This document shows, piece by piece, positions 1-12,709 of a DNA stretch of 64,000 nucleotides; position 1 is the first letter of the stretch; each line of letters opens with the position of its first letter. Made by a program: the position numbers and the translations under genes. The notes under the pieces were generated by a model. The model did no database searches. It was not told where the DNA came from and saw only the letters and a program-made list of their open reading frames with translations. The stretch is from Trogon surrucura (taxonomy: Eukaryota; Chordata; Aves; Trogoniformes; Trogonidae): contig CM036617.1 in the NCBI GenBank assembly GCA_020746105.1, forward strand, positions 162,634,912 to 162,698,911, given 5' to 3'.

Positions 1-3000
1 GTGCAACAGGCCATGAGCAGAAAGACAACCCTATCCACCAGCTAACATATAGCAAAGGTTTAGATGCAAGTGACACCTGCGTGACAAATAGGTGCTAGAA
101 GATAACAGCTGTCAGTTCTTGATTTCCATCCATCTGCCTCAGTACCCCAGAAGATCAGTTGTTTTATAAATTGTCTTATATACCAGTAATCAGGTGAACA
201 CAATGATTCTTTTGATAATCTCCCTACTGTTGAGCAGATTTAGCCTCAGAACAAAGAAATACCTGGTCTACCTTTCCTGCAGTAACTTGTAGAAGAATGT
301 CTATGTAAATAACTTCAGGTAACAAAATGTCAAATCCAGCAGAGGTGCAAGCAGAGCTTACTGTCTTAAGACATTAGAAAGTTGCTTTGAAAGAGGAATT
401 ACACCACCTGAATGAACATCATGTTCCAGACGATTTTCTAGATCTGTGTTCCTTCTGCTAGGATAGGAGGTAGCCTTTGGGAAAATACTAATTTATAGTT
501 TCTTCTGCTGCAAAGGATGTGCTTGAAGTCAATGGCCACAAAATGTTCAGGTTGGCCAGGGAGCTTGAGGCTTCACAAATGTGCCTCAGATGTGCGATGC
601 AATGAAGTTTCAGCATAGTGTACATCTCTGGTAGAACTGATGCTTCTTCAAAGACATCCTTTGAAGAAAATTTCAATAGGCCCAGTCTCCAGCCTGTCCA
701 CAGGGTAGTCGTACAGTTCCACACCAAGTCTAGTGAGAAAGTTACAAATTTTACCTTGGGATCTTAACATATATTGGACTGATTAACATCCCTTCAATGG
801 CAAGATTACACAACAAAGTCAGTAGCTCCTTAACTCTGTACTTGCCAATTAATTGTAATACAAATATATAGCTCTTTTTTAAATATATATTTTATTCTTC
901 TCTTACTTTTGTAAACCAAAGTTCAGAACTCAGAAGTGAATGATTGCAGACCCTGAGGCATCAGCCTTTCTCTGGAGACTGAAGATGGCTGTCTCAAAAC
1001 TGGGTGTCAACTCCTTAGCAGGCTGCTAACTCCAGGAATCTGAAAGCAATATGCCTGCTTCCGTTAGGTGTGTGTCATTTCACCAGAGACAGAAAGATAA
1101 GGACTTATTTTCTAAAATTGGATGAAGTGGGAAGAGTAAATGCAGGAGGACAAGTATTTAATTGAAATTACTAAGAAATACAATACTAAAAATATCCTAT
1201 CCCCACCAGTTTAAATTCACACCTACTCCTGTCTGAGCAGGAAAGAGGAAAAAGAAATCTCCATCTTCAGCTTTCGAAACTTCATCTGTCTTGTGGGTAC
1301 TGAGCACCACCTCTTCAGCTGGCAGATGTCAGCAGGCAGTACTGAAGCCTCACCCATACTTCTGAAGGATCCATTCTACACCACCAGACTCCCAACTTGA
1401 GTGTCAAAATCCCAAATGACTTTCAGCACCACTTGAGGGGAAACAATCACAATTACCTGGGGACCTTGCGCAATGTTGTCAGCCTGGCAAGGCTAAGCTG
1501 GGTGGTGAAGCAAACTGTTGTGCTGATGGGTAGTGTGTACACTTCATTCCTAAGCCTCTTCCTGTAGCTGCTATGGCTGTTAGCAGCTATGCCTCCAGTA
1601 TTGCTTAATCTCCACTGATTTTGGCAGGAATCTCTGTTCCCCTATGCCTACCGGTCCCTGTATTTGGAAAAAAAAATAAATAAATAAGCAGTCTGAATTG
1701 ATTATCGCATAAGTAATAGTTCCAGAGAGAACCAGTAAGTAAAGAAGAACTAGTTAGATGGAATCTACTACTGATGTTATGAAAACAGTGCTTTGGGAAA
1801 TAAGTTCTTACACAGTAATTTGTATGTGATAGCTAGTTTTTCAGTTTGACACATTCTCTTCAGAGGGGAAAAAAATAAATCAACCTAACTTCTGTAGTTA
1901 CAAGAACCTCTTTTCTAAATTTGTGTTCTATTCATATGTTTTCTTGATTTCCTTGATTTGTTAAAGCAATAATTCATGGGTGCAAGTGGAAATATCTGGG
2001 CAGTGGGAGGAAGTATAGGGTAGCCAGAATAGAGAACAATTGTGTGGAGCACAGACAAGGCACTGCAGAACTTTGCTGCTTATTTATCTTTTTTTTCTTC
2101 TTTCTTTTCTTTTTTTTTTTTCCCCCTTTATGGCTTGCGTTGGTGGGATTTACAGTCTAAAAGCTTTAACTCACTGTTAATGCTGGTTCTCTTCTGGGAG
2201 TATATACATTTAAATGCTCATACTGTTGTAGGCACTGAAAATTAACAACTTTCTTTTAAATTATTCTATAAAAAGCATAGGGAATGCCCATAAGAAGATC
2301 TTTTCCTTTAGCAGAAAGACACAACCTGAAGAGAACATTATGTAATCCTAATAAACATTTGGTATCTTTGGTATCTAACTCAGAACTCGACTCCTAAGAC
2401 GTTGATGGTAACGGCATGCTGAAAAACGTAAAATTGCCAGCTTGATGACTTTTTTGTGGGTTATCTAGAGCTGTTAGGTGTTGGTAGATGAGAAGGAGCA
2501 CATGAGAGAAAGAGAATTATGTTTGCCAGCAGTAAAAGGGTCATTGTTGCTCCTTCGTCTGCAGATAGGACAAGAAGCCAATGTCACAGCCATAAGCAGG
2601 GACAAGTTGAGGAAGGATTAGGAACACTGACAGATTCCTGACCTCCAGAGGAGACTGAGAATGTCTAAGCAAGAAGATGGTCTTTGAATGCAAGACCCCA
2701 AAATAAGTAAAAAAACCAAACAAGAACATGGGATGGGAAAGAAATGGAGAGGGAGAGGTGGAAGGGGAGAAGAGTATGGCAGGGAAAAGAGTTTACAGCA
2801 TGGTTAAAGAAAAGGTGGAGATGGACAGCAGAGCCAGAGACCTATGCAAAAATAAATGCAAAGAACGAAGGAAAAAGAGACTTTCCTGTTTCAGAGAACT
2901 GAAGGAAGTAATTAAAATGAAATCTGGGAGAAAATCATAGAGAAGATGCGGGGAAAACTAAGAACATCTGAATTGCAGCCCACAGATTTTCCAGTGAGCT

Positions 3001-6000
3001 GAATGGCTACCTCAACAAAACTCATCCAATTTGTGGAATGTTCAAAATATCTTTAGTTCATTTTGTAACCTCCTCCCTGGAAATGCAGTACACTTTCTAC
3101 ACCATTAAAGATGTGTCTCACAAGTGGAAGTTGTGATTAGTAGGACAAGTAATTAATGATTGAGCCTAACTGTCCCATCAGTAACCAATTTGAATAGAGA
3201 GACCAGTGAATGTGATGACAGGCAGTAGAACATTAATAAGTAGAATAATGAAAATCCTACAGAGGTTAAATGGGAATGACAAAACATCTACTTTGGCTCT
3301 TGCCCACTCCAGGCTTGTGCACTGAAGAGGTATAGTCAGTCTACGAATGTTACATACCAAAGCAAAAGTTAAGATAAAAGGGCTGAGACTATCCCTGATC
3401 TGATCTCTTATAAAAAGGAGAGGGTTTTTTATAAATATCCACTCTGAGTACAGATGAACATAGAATTTATGCAAGAAATGGTATATTTTATTTATAAATG
3501 CAATGTAGAGATCAATCCCTATTTTTTTAAGAGTTCTTTGCATCTTTTGAGGACTCCTGCTCCCTTTTACTATCCAATATGGATCACGCTGAAAGTAAAT
3601 TCCTCTGTTAAATGTCAGCATCTCAAATAAATGCATTAACATCTTATCCAAATAGATTGTTCCAAGAGATTTTAAAATGCTTGGTGCATCTTATATGCAG
3701 CAAAGGTCTTCAGAGATGTCTGTTTATCTTGATTTGCTGCTAATTTGTCAAGGACTGAAGCACTAGGCTTCATCACAGACCAAGACTCTGTCAGATGGGG
3801 TGAACTTATGATGAACATTGGCCACTGAGACTAATAATACCTAATTATTGCAAATGTTTCTCCCACACGGGCACTCACAATTCTTCACACAACAGACAGT
3901 GAGAATATTCGCAACTGCTTTTGTCTCTCCCTGTAAACTGATGAAGGCCCCACCAAAATGCAAATTAAAATGCTGCCTTCATCATAGCACCGAGGTCTCA
4001 TCCTTTCTGCTTCTAGTTTTATTAACAGAAAGATCGTTTGAAAAAAACAACCAACCAACCACATAAACAACCAAAAAACCAAAGTAAAATGACTCAGGTC
4101 AAGAACTTAGATGTTGCAGACTTTCCTTCTCTTAAAACGTTGTCCCAGTATTGTAAGCAACAGTCCACATCTGCCTCCAGTAGGCAACAGGAGATTCGGG
4201 CAGTCTCTGCTATGATTCTGGGGCAGCAAAAGGTTCCTGCTCATTTGCCAAGTCCAGTTTGAAGTTCAGCTGAAGATTTTTGTGTTATGGATGTTTCTCA
4301 TCCCCCTTCTGCAGAGTGCAATGCAGATGAAATATCTGAATTAGCAAAATGATATTGCAGCATTTGCAATGCAAAATTAGACCACATAAAATTGCAGAGG
4401 GTGCATTTTTAAGAGAAAGAGAAATAAATGTCACAGTGGGGTTAGACTCCTCAGAGGGAGAAAGTTAGAAGTGGAACTCAGTGACTTCAAGGGTCTTTGG
4501 AAAATGGTAACTTATTCCTTGGAGAATGCAGCAATGAACCAGCTGGTAGGGAGGGGTAATGCCAGATGCTGCAAGGTCTGCACGGAGGTAGGAGGGGAGA
4601 AGATGAAGTAAAGGAAATGTGTTCCAGTGTAATAGACAGCTAGAGGAATATTACTTCAGGAAATAAAATGATAAGAAGACAAAAACGTGGTGGTCCAGCA
4701 TACTGGAAACTGGAGATTAATGAAGAGCTCTTTTGTCTCCCAAAGACAGAGACCATTTTCTTATAATGAGATTTTTTTATTGTTGCCTGTCTCCATGACA
4801 CTGGAGGAACATGGCTCTGGGATCTCACAGAGACGAAGTTACAGCCAGACAACCAATGCCCCAGAGAGTGACAGAGGAGAAAGTTTTGTAGTGCTGGTGA
4901 CAGGTTTTCCGTGAAGGATGTAGAGGGGAAAGAAAAAAAATGCTTTGAAGATGCTGTACACAATCATTTAAGTTTCAAACTGGGACTGACGTAAATCTCG
5001 CTACTGAAAATGAAGGATGACAGAGTTGCTGTGGGACTAGCAGCCAGCAATGGACCACCCCACGAAAACAGTTTTTCACTTGCACATTAACTTTACAATA
5101 TGCAGTTTTCAATCCTGTTGATGTTGATGCATCCTTATGTTTCTAGCAGCTGCCTATGCACAGTATGTATTACAGTAGAGGAATAATGAATCAGAGAATG
5201 CTTTCTCATGAGACCAAGCTAAGCAAGATGCCTGTCTGGTGCTAGCCAGCTTTTTTACTAATAAAAAATTCAAACCATTACAGCTCCTTCATTCTAGGAC
5301 TGGTTCCAACACTCAGTCAGCCACTGCCTTACAGAAGAGCTGACAGTTAGACTAATTTTAAAGTATACGTATCTCATAGCCTGGATTGTATCTTTCTCAA
5401 AAGAAGTAGAACTGCGCTTGAAAAACAAAATAATATACACTGAAACCACTAGTTTTAAGAGGAGCTTGTCACTAGATGGGTATCCAATAAAGGAGTGTTT
5501 TAAACCACTTTTCCCTGGCATCCTTTTCACCTATGACTCTTGACCTGAAAGTCAGCTCACAGGAGCACTGTAATCACAGCAGCAACAGTATTAAGCCCTG
5601 ACCCCTCTTTCTGGCAAATGCAACCAGAGGGACAGCTGAGAACATGCTTTGTTGAGGTAGAAGCAGCAATACAGAAAGCATTCATTTCCTTAGCAACTAG
5701 GACAACCTCTTCTTTAATTAGCACATCATGGTCTGAACTTTGCTAATAAAACCTGCCTACACTGCATGCTAACCATGGGTTAGGCAATCTTGTGCTTGCC
5801 AACATGGGGCTGCCTACCACGCTTCTGCCTCCTGACATTCTCCACACTAGTGCTCAGTTCTCAGGTCCCACATCTGCAGGCATGCTGTGGGTGGTGGTAA
5901 TGAATGACACATCCTCGCAGTTTCTCACCCTGGACTCACGATCGTGTATCCCGTCACACGTTTCTCTGGGCTGGCAGGCACCAGGTGCTGTGGACCAGCT

Positions 6001-7183
6001 TCTGCGTGTTCTCTTGGGATTTGGGAGGTTACTGCCTGTGCCAAAGGAATTCGTTTCCTGGCATTAGATTGGCAGACACAGTAGAGGAGTTAAGAGAGCT
6101 ACCTCACTGCCCAACCAGCCCACTTTGGGCTGTGCTCCCTGATTACTACTCTGTGTCACCCTCTTCTGGAGCTTTTTCCCCAGCAGCGTCACTGACTAGT
6201 TAATAGACTTGTGTAGGAAATCACCAAGGCGCAGTGGCACCAGCAATTATAGAATACACTCTTCTAGAAGATACACCATATGGATTTGTAGTGCGGTTGT
6301 GCTCTCTTTCTGCCCCAATATTACGGGGAAACAACAATTAAATAAAAACCTCATCAAGGGAAACTAAATATCTAGATGAAAACAAGTTCTGAGAAAAAAA
6401 AATAAAATGAGGGTTTACAAAACCGTTGTCATAGCTTTAACCACAGCTCGTATAGAGCCACTGAAACTTCTGTCAGTGTAGCAATAGTAGCACTAAGTAT
6501 GGAGCGGGCAGTTAAGGCAGTCTGAGATACCACATGCGCAAATATCTATTCTGGGATAAGTTCTGTATTGCCATGGGTATTGGAAAGGTAGAGTTCAAAG
6601 GTAGCATGAGCATGCCTGTATGAAATCCTACCACTCAAGGGAAACAAATCATGCTCTGAGACAACAGGTCTCACTAAGTGGGAGAAATAATGCATTCAAA
6701 AGATAAAACTGAATTTGGATTTTTTTTTTAATGTATTATTTAATAACAATTTGAATTAAGGTGGCAATTTTTTTTTGATTTGTGTGTTTTCCTGTTTTAG
6801 TGAATTAACCTTGGGGATTAGGAAAAGAACACAAGACCACGTACTGTGTTTAGAGGGCCTGCTCAGCAGAACAGTGGATGAGTCTGTGACTATTTGTGGG
6901 ATCACTTTCAGTATGTTTTTACCTATAGTTTACGCAAAAATGTATGTCAGGAGGTTCTTTTATTACAAGATTTACATATTAGATATGTCAAAGAGTCACA
7001 ATAAAGCAGAGACAATTTCTGCAGTTATTTGTTTTAGGTTTTGGTTTGGTGGGTTTTTTTAAATCTTCAGCTGAACTAAAGGAAAGCTGCTGCGAAAGAC
7101 ACCTGTTCAAGACACCAGATATTCTTTGTAGAAGTACTCTCTGAAACCAGGAAATCACACCTCAGGATCAGTAAATTGTCTGA
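1..7183. other. Unique AT-rich noncoding stretch
   Basis: I see no gene, RNA gene or young repeat here. The longest open frame is 157 codons on the minus strand (3178-3651). It is rich in Ile, Leu and Phe, as chance frames in AT-rich DNA are, and matches no family I know. Low-complexity tracts include a T-rich run near 2088-2125 and an A/C-rich run near 4041-4090. Two overlapping plus-strand frames at 5792-6203 lie in a slightly more GC-rich patch and also look like chance frames. Confidence 0.6.
4041..4090. repeat. A-rich (CAAC/CCAA) low-complexity tract
   Basis: A-rich sequence is broken by CC and C in the pattern AACCAACC, then AACCAAAAAACC. The tract at 34686-34741 has a similar texture. 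I see no target duplication or element body that would make it a retroposon tail. Confidence 0.6.
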
Positions 7184-7247
7184 GTGCACATACATAACTG
7201 CACATATACAATCCTGCACATATAGTATCCTGCACATATACAATATC
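7184..7247. repeat. Short minisatellite, 16-bp unit, about 4 copies
   Basis: Three tandem units begin at 7198, 7214 and 7230, with the pattern CTGCACATATACAATC. The second unit differs by two bases and the third carries a 2-bp insertion (AATATC). A more diverged copy, GTGCACATACATAA, precedes them at 7184-7197. The repeat lies in otherwise unique sequence. Confidence 0.75.
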
Positions 7248-7347
7248 GAGCCTATGTTCTCAAATGCAGATAGTATTTGGAATATTAGCAACAAAGTGCT
7301 TTTCTTCTGTGCTTGAAAATGTCAGACTTTTAACAGAACATTACACC

Positions 7348-7432
7348 AACAGAATCAGAGACTCAGAGAAGCGAAGGGCCATGATCAAAGACACACACTA
7401 GGCTTCTGAAGAGGAATTCAGGAAATGCAACT
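7348..7432 (-). repeat. MIR-like CORE-SINE relic
   Basis: On the plus strand the order is CAGAGACTCAGAGAAGCGAAG, then a GATCAAAGACACACACTAG block, then GAGGAATTCAGGA. This follows the reverse complement of the MIR core: gaggctcagagaggt, then caaggtcacacagctag, then the tRNA B-box region (gggattcgaaccc). The match is diverged, as expected of a repeat inherited from early amniotes. I assign it from memory of the MIR consensus; no A box or full tRNA head is visible. Confidence 0.45.
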
Positions 7433-10400
7433 TCAGCTGGTGTAAAGAACTATCACCTTTTTGCTCTGGTTATGTGCATCCCTAAATTAGCCATTAGATA
7501 ATTCTGCCACTTCACTGAACTTTTGCACATTCTGCATTGAAAGTATTTATTCTTCCTTGTCCAGGAGGAAAGGCTTTAGTGGCAGTTATCTAAATAAAAG
7601 AGAGAATAAAGCTCCCATGCAAATCTTATATTCTGTGTGTTTTCTTATTTGACTATAAAAGTGATGTTCCCAAAGGTGTGGAGTCAGGGATATTTTAACA
7701 CTGCTGATGAACATAATCCTGTTTCTAACTTAATTAATTAAATAGTAGTGATTTAGCCATTACAAAAGACAATGTGTGCCATTACAAAAACGTTTCCTAG
7801 TGTATGGAGGCATAAAACCAGTGTAACCTCAACTGCGTGAACTATAGTCTGTTGCTGCTCTCTGCACTGGCAGATACTCCTCTCAACCAATTAAGACATA
7901 GGATTAAAAGGATACTATCAATTTAGAATATTTTTTTCCTTTAGCTGCAATAGTAGTAACACATTGAAAACCACACAGTAAAATGGCTTTCCAAATGAAA
8001 TCTGACGTTCTTGAGCACTACCGTTTGTTTTCACGCACTGATCCCTCTACCTGTGGAGAGATCTTGCTGACTATTTCTGCTGCACTCCTGCCTCAGGATA
8101 CTATGGTGATTCTACATTAAACGTCTCCTTGAACCCATCAAGCCTCTGTTGCTTCTGTAAGCATCTCTGACAAGCAGACCTGCCTCTTCTCTTAAAAAAA
8201 ACCCCAACATATTGGTGCTGTAATTTTTTGAGTTTAAAACTCACCTCTGCATTGGATTCCTTTGAGTGTTGGACTAGCTGTACGATTGCCACGACTCTTA
8301 CCAGAGCCTCTTGTTTGCCCAAGCAGAGTCTGAAGTCTCCAAAATCTTGTTTTACATTCAGCCGCAGCACAGCATGAGCAGGAGCCCCTCTGTTTCTTGC
8401 GGTCAGGGCACACACGTTTGGCCAGTCAGTCAAGGGGACTGTTGGGTTCAGCATTCTTAATTGCTTTAGAATTGGATTCTTTGTGGGCCACTTTGTGTGC
8501 ATTTATCAGCAAAGCCCAGATCAAGAAAGGTCAAGCAAAGCCTCCCCAAAGTTGCCACTGCCCTTTCCACAACTGAGATCACTCCTTTAAACTTTAGAAT
8601 ACCAACATTTTTCTTTATAGCATCTTTGGACTAGGGTAACATTTACTTCAGATGAAATGTATTTCCGTAAGACTGACAGAGGGCCCCTATAGTCTTGCTT
8701 GCTTGTGGGAGCAGGGCAAGAGGAAATGCCAAGAGCAAGTCTCTCTCAGACCTGCAGTCTTGTTTCTTTTTGATCCAATGTGTGTTTCTTTTTTTATTCT
8801 TCCCCTAAGCAATGAATTGAGCTCCTGCAGCAGAGGAAGGATTGTTGACTTATAGAGTACATACATAGTGGAAAGGTTGCTTCAGTCAGAGGCGGAAAAC
8901 CAAGGAAAAAAAAGAAAGAGAAAATGCTCCCCAAATTGTGTGTATATATCTAAAAGAGGAAGCTATTATACTCCTAAACAGAGATGTCAAAAGAGACCCC
9001 CTTTAAGGCACCTCCAGAAATCCTTCTGGATGACTTCTATTTATTGTTTTTAGCAATAACATAGGCATACTTGAGAACCCCACTCCTAGGTAAGAACACC
9101 ATTTTGTTAGCAGTTATACAAATAATCTCACACTGCCCCCTAGTAGGAGATCCTACAGCTCTCCAGGACAATACACAGAGCGGTTATCAGGCCAAAAAAT
9201 TGTTTCTAGTTTACAAAGGCAATAACAAGATAAGTACATTCCTTGGCCAGACACAGAATAAGAAATTATTGACCTCTCACTAAAAGTTGTTGGATTTTGG
9301 TTTTTGTTGTTTTTTTTTTTAAAATTCATGAAGAAGTTTCCTCCCCATTATCTCAAAAAATGCTTGTGAAAATGCAGTGTAAGGATAAAGGGTTGATCTT
9401 TGTTCTTCAGTATGAGTATGCACTGTCCTTCTGGCTCTGGGGAGAGCTCAAGTGGGAAGAGTCACAAAGAAAGTACATGTCTCTGGTAATTACTTCTGTG
9501 GATGAGAAAGAATGTAATAAAAGCAGGCCATTAATGGACTTCAGTAGTGTTCACGGTCAAAGTACACGAGCCTTGTATCAGCCAGAGGTTGGGAGGGCTA
9601 CAGCAATTTCACCAGCTGTGTGATCTTTCTCTGACAGGAGCAAGAGGTTTATGGGTGACAGCTTGGTTCTGAAAACACACTCTCCCTTGTAGAGTCTGCA
9701 TGTGCACAAGCGTACACAAAAGTTTGATGTCCCTCCAAGAGCAAGGACAGTGAAAGTCGTTAGTATGAACCCTCTGATTCAAGCACACATACCCTAGGAC
9801 ATGACAAAGCAACAACCACATGCTGGATGAAGTCAGTTCTCTTCAATGTTTTTGAAAGGTACAGAAGAGCTGCAGGGGATTAGCTAAAAGAAGAAACAAC
9901 AAAATGAAGTTTTTCAGTTAGTTTTTAAAATAACTAAGGCTAAAGTATTTTATACCCTCCCTGACAACTGATGTCTGACTTGCTGTTCTTAGAGACAGAT
10001 AGACACAGCACTAGTTTTTAAATTCCAGCAAGAAATTCAAAGCTGTCTAAAGAGTCCTCAAACCATAATGAAATACTTATATGATGGGGATATAACTTTG
10101 AACTCAAGGCAGTGTGTGTAATTATTGCATGCACAGTCACCTGTATTTATTGGTATCTGAGTTTTCCAAGACAAATTCATTCCTTTGCTCACAAAATTCC
10201 TTCTTCTCAAAGGCTGCACACCCATCGCTTTTCACATAATAGAGGCAATTTACTTCCCTGTTGCATCACTTTGAAAATGAGGCTGTTTCTGGAATGCTAT
10301 TGAGTCAAATGGTTTAGATACCTGACCAAGAGTAAGTCTGTGAAGTTGGAGCAAGTAAGATCTCAATTCAGTGCTAGTTCCCCAAACAGCTGTATTGTGC

Positions 10401-10689
10401 AAGTTCCTCTAGTGCTTTCTCTATACAGGGCAACACCTTCTCTGCATTTATCCTTGGAACTTTTAGTTGTATATCATTTTGCTAGCACTTTGCAACATGC
10501 TAAAGATACTTTGGCATATTTCATCTGTGATTTTGTACCAGGCCACAAAGCAGCCCTTTACTCAAAATCAGCCTGTGGCTGCACAAAGATGAGCAAAGTT
10601 TGCAGTCTCTATACTGAATAGAGCTGTTGCTTGAAATCTCCATCCACCAATATATTGAAAAAAAAAATGGACAAGGCTTTGAGAAACCT
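7433..10689. other. Unique noncoding stretch
   Basis: There is no recognisable gene. The longest frame is 133 codons on the minus strand (8101-8502). Its predicted product is basic with no signal peptide or known motif, and I cannot assign it. A T-rich run lies at about 9300-9325. Other frames here are short and unsupported. Confidence 0.55.
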
Positions 10690-10758
10690 GATGTAAATTT
10701 GATGTTGGTTTAGAGCAAGAAGGTTGAACCTGATGACCTGCTGAGATCCCTTTCAGTC
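10690..10758 (+). mobile_element. Degraded CR1-like 3' tail upstream of a younger CR1
   Basis: The stretch at about 10718-10757 (a GAAGGTTGAACCTGATGACC-type sequence, then GAGATCCCTTTCAG) resembles the closing segment of CR1 3' UTRs, in which a 'ttggacttgatgatct' block is followed by 'aggtcccttccag'. It lies directly upstream of another plus-strand CR1. It may be an older copy beside which the younger one landed, or an internal rearrangement of a single insertion. The match is short. Confidence 0.35.
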
Positions 10759-10759
10759 A

Positions 10760-11243
10760 AGAGAGACAGGGACTTACTTGAGAGAGTCCAATGGAGAGCT
10801 ACGAGGATGATTAAGGGACTTGAACATCTCTCTTATGAACAGAGACTGAGAGAACTGGGGCTGTTTAGCCTTGAAAGGAGACAGCTGAGAGGGGACCTTA
10901 TTAATGTATATAAATATCTGAGAGGTGGGTGTCAAGAGGAAGGAGACAATCTCTTCTCAGTGGTGCCCAGCAATAGAACAAGAAATAATGGGTTTAAGTT
11001 AGAACATAGAAAGTTCCACCTCAAAATGAGGAGAAATTTCTTTACCATGAAGGTGACGGAGCACGGGCACAGGCTGCCCAGAGGGGTTGTGGAGTCTCCT
11101 TCTCTGGAGACTTTCAAAACCCGCCTGGATGCGTTCCTGTGTGGCTGCCCTAGGGGATCCTGCTCTGGCAGGGGGCTTGGACTAGATGATCTCTAGAGGT
11201 CCCTTCCAAGCCCTAACATTCTATGGTTCTATGATTCTATGAT
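10760..11243 (+). mobile_element. CR1 LINE, 5'-truncated 3' end
   Basis: CR1 is a non-LTR retrotransposon of birds. This copy keeps only the C-terminal part of ORF2 and the 3' UTR. Its reading frame carries the familiar ORF2 tail ([17 protein letters not shown], then [20 protein letters not shown]). The 3' end has CTAGATGATCTCTAGAGGTC and closes in the ATTCTATGGTTCTATGATTC microsatellite-like tail that defines bird CR1. Its tail matches the subfamily of the copy at 59.4-60.6 kb and differs from the 'gccatgggcaggg' subfamily. It has no reverse transcriptase core and cannot be autonomous. Confidence 0.93.
10807..11196 (+). pseudogene. CR1 ORF2 C-terminal fragment
   Basis: This 129-codon open frame lies inside the CR1 copy above. 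It corresponds to the region of CR1 ORF2p downstream of the reverse transcriptase palm. Conserved blocks are [13 protein letters not shown] (about residues 8-20), [15 protein letters not shown] (about 69-83) and [14 protein letters not shown] (about 89-102). The endonuclease, the fingers and palm, and the FADD catalytic box are all absent because of 5' truncation. The start Met is simply the first Met in the truncated frame and has no biological meaning. The last 20 or so codons run into the 3' UTR-like tail. Confidence 0.85.
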
Positions 11244-12688
11244 AATCCATGATTTTTCCCAAGCCAGGAAGGACAACGAGCATGATGCAAAGTAGAATTA
11301 AAAACAGAATGCCTTGATTTGTTACAGCTGGAGTAGAGGGGGCCAGGCTACCAAAGAACATCATCCCATCTCACTCACACAGATGTTTTATGAGAGGTGG
11401 ACTGCTGTGGAGTGGGGGACACTATCCTCTGTGAGTGCCAAACTCAGCTCTTGGGCAAACAGCAGTCACCTACATTCAGCCAGACAAAAGCATTTCCTTC
11501 CTTGTAGATTTCAAGGCTTCCTCATCACCAACTCAGGTGCTGAAAGGAGTAGTGGTTCCCTGCTCCTGATGGACCCTAAGCATACACAAGAAAGGCTTGT
11601 CTTTGTGAAAGAAGTCTTTTCCAGTAGAGCTTGTCTTACTTTTCAAAATCAGTGTCGCTATCGAAGCAAACTACCAATATAACAGAGTTTAGGACTGCTG
11701 TCAGACAAGCCATCAGCAGCAAGACTCTGCCTTTTCTAAGTGACATAGCTATGCTAGCAAACCCCCAAGGTAGCTCTGATTCTTGTTTTCTTTTGGAGAA
11801 CATTACTGGGGGTGCTCTAATGAGGAAATTAGAACAGCTCCCAGAAACTCTGCTGCAGTTTCAACAGGAGTCCAGAGCAGTATAGACACGATGGTATGAT
11901 TCACTTTTCCAGATTCATCTTGTCTTAGTGTAGGTGTCTAAAATAGGTCAAATGAATCACAGTCTAAAATTCCTGCTTAAAAAGGAGTCTACTTGCCTTA
12001 CTCAAACATATATATCTCTATCACGAATGTTTCTCACCAGACATTTCTAACACTAGACTCCATATAGGAAAGGTACATATAAGTTGCTCTATCAATATAT
12101 CAGATAATCAAGATAATGAAACAAGATATTTCAATACATTCAAAATAATTGTCAGTTTTTCTTAACATTTCCCAGATGGGAACTTCATAATTTCTAGGTT
12201 CCAGAATGAAGGCAGGTATCAGGATTGCCCACCAAATGGTGTGTATTTCTCTGGAGAGATCCAGACATCAGTCACTTGCAGGTGACCAAAGTCTTCTCCA
12301 TCTTCCAGATCCCAAGGGGTCTCTTCTATCTTTAGACTAGCCAGATGACAGGAGCTACTTTTTTAATATCCAGGAAAAGATAACTGTAAATATGAGAGGA
12401 AGGACTATCTAGAATACTTCTAAATCTGCTAAATTATTTCACTAATATGGTAACAGTCTCTCATATCTTATCAAAGAAAGGATTCATTTAGTTTCCTCAA
12501 GAGAAATAGCAGATAGCTTTTCACAGTGTTCAAAGGTCCTATGGTTCATATTCATTTCATTCACAGGTCTGGCCAAATAAATTGAATCACACTGCACTGG
12601 TCTCTCATTTAACCTCATTATTCTAGTTTATTTCGTAAAGAACATTATCTTTGCTAGCATTTGTTTTAAAGCCAGGGGATAACAGCCA
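11244..12688. other. Unique noncoding stretch
   Basis: No gene is recognised. Overlapping plus-strand frames at 11314-11682 and 11631-11885 are 122 and 84 codons long, show no family resemblance and have no splice-site context I could defend. The rest is AT-rich unique sequence. Confidence 0.55.
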
Positions 12689-12689
12689 A

Positions 12690-12709
12690 AACACACACAC
12701 ACACACACA
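12690..12709. repeat. (AC)n microsatellite
   Basis: About ten uninterrupted AC dinucleotides. It is a possible length-polymorphic marker. Confidence 0.95.

Noticed and set aside
3178-3651. 157-codon minus-strand frame
   Set aside because: AT-rich composition, mostly Ile/Leu/Phe, no recognisable domain, and no promoter or splice context. Chance is the simpler explanation.
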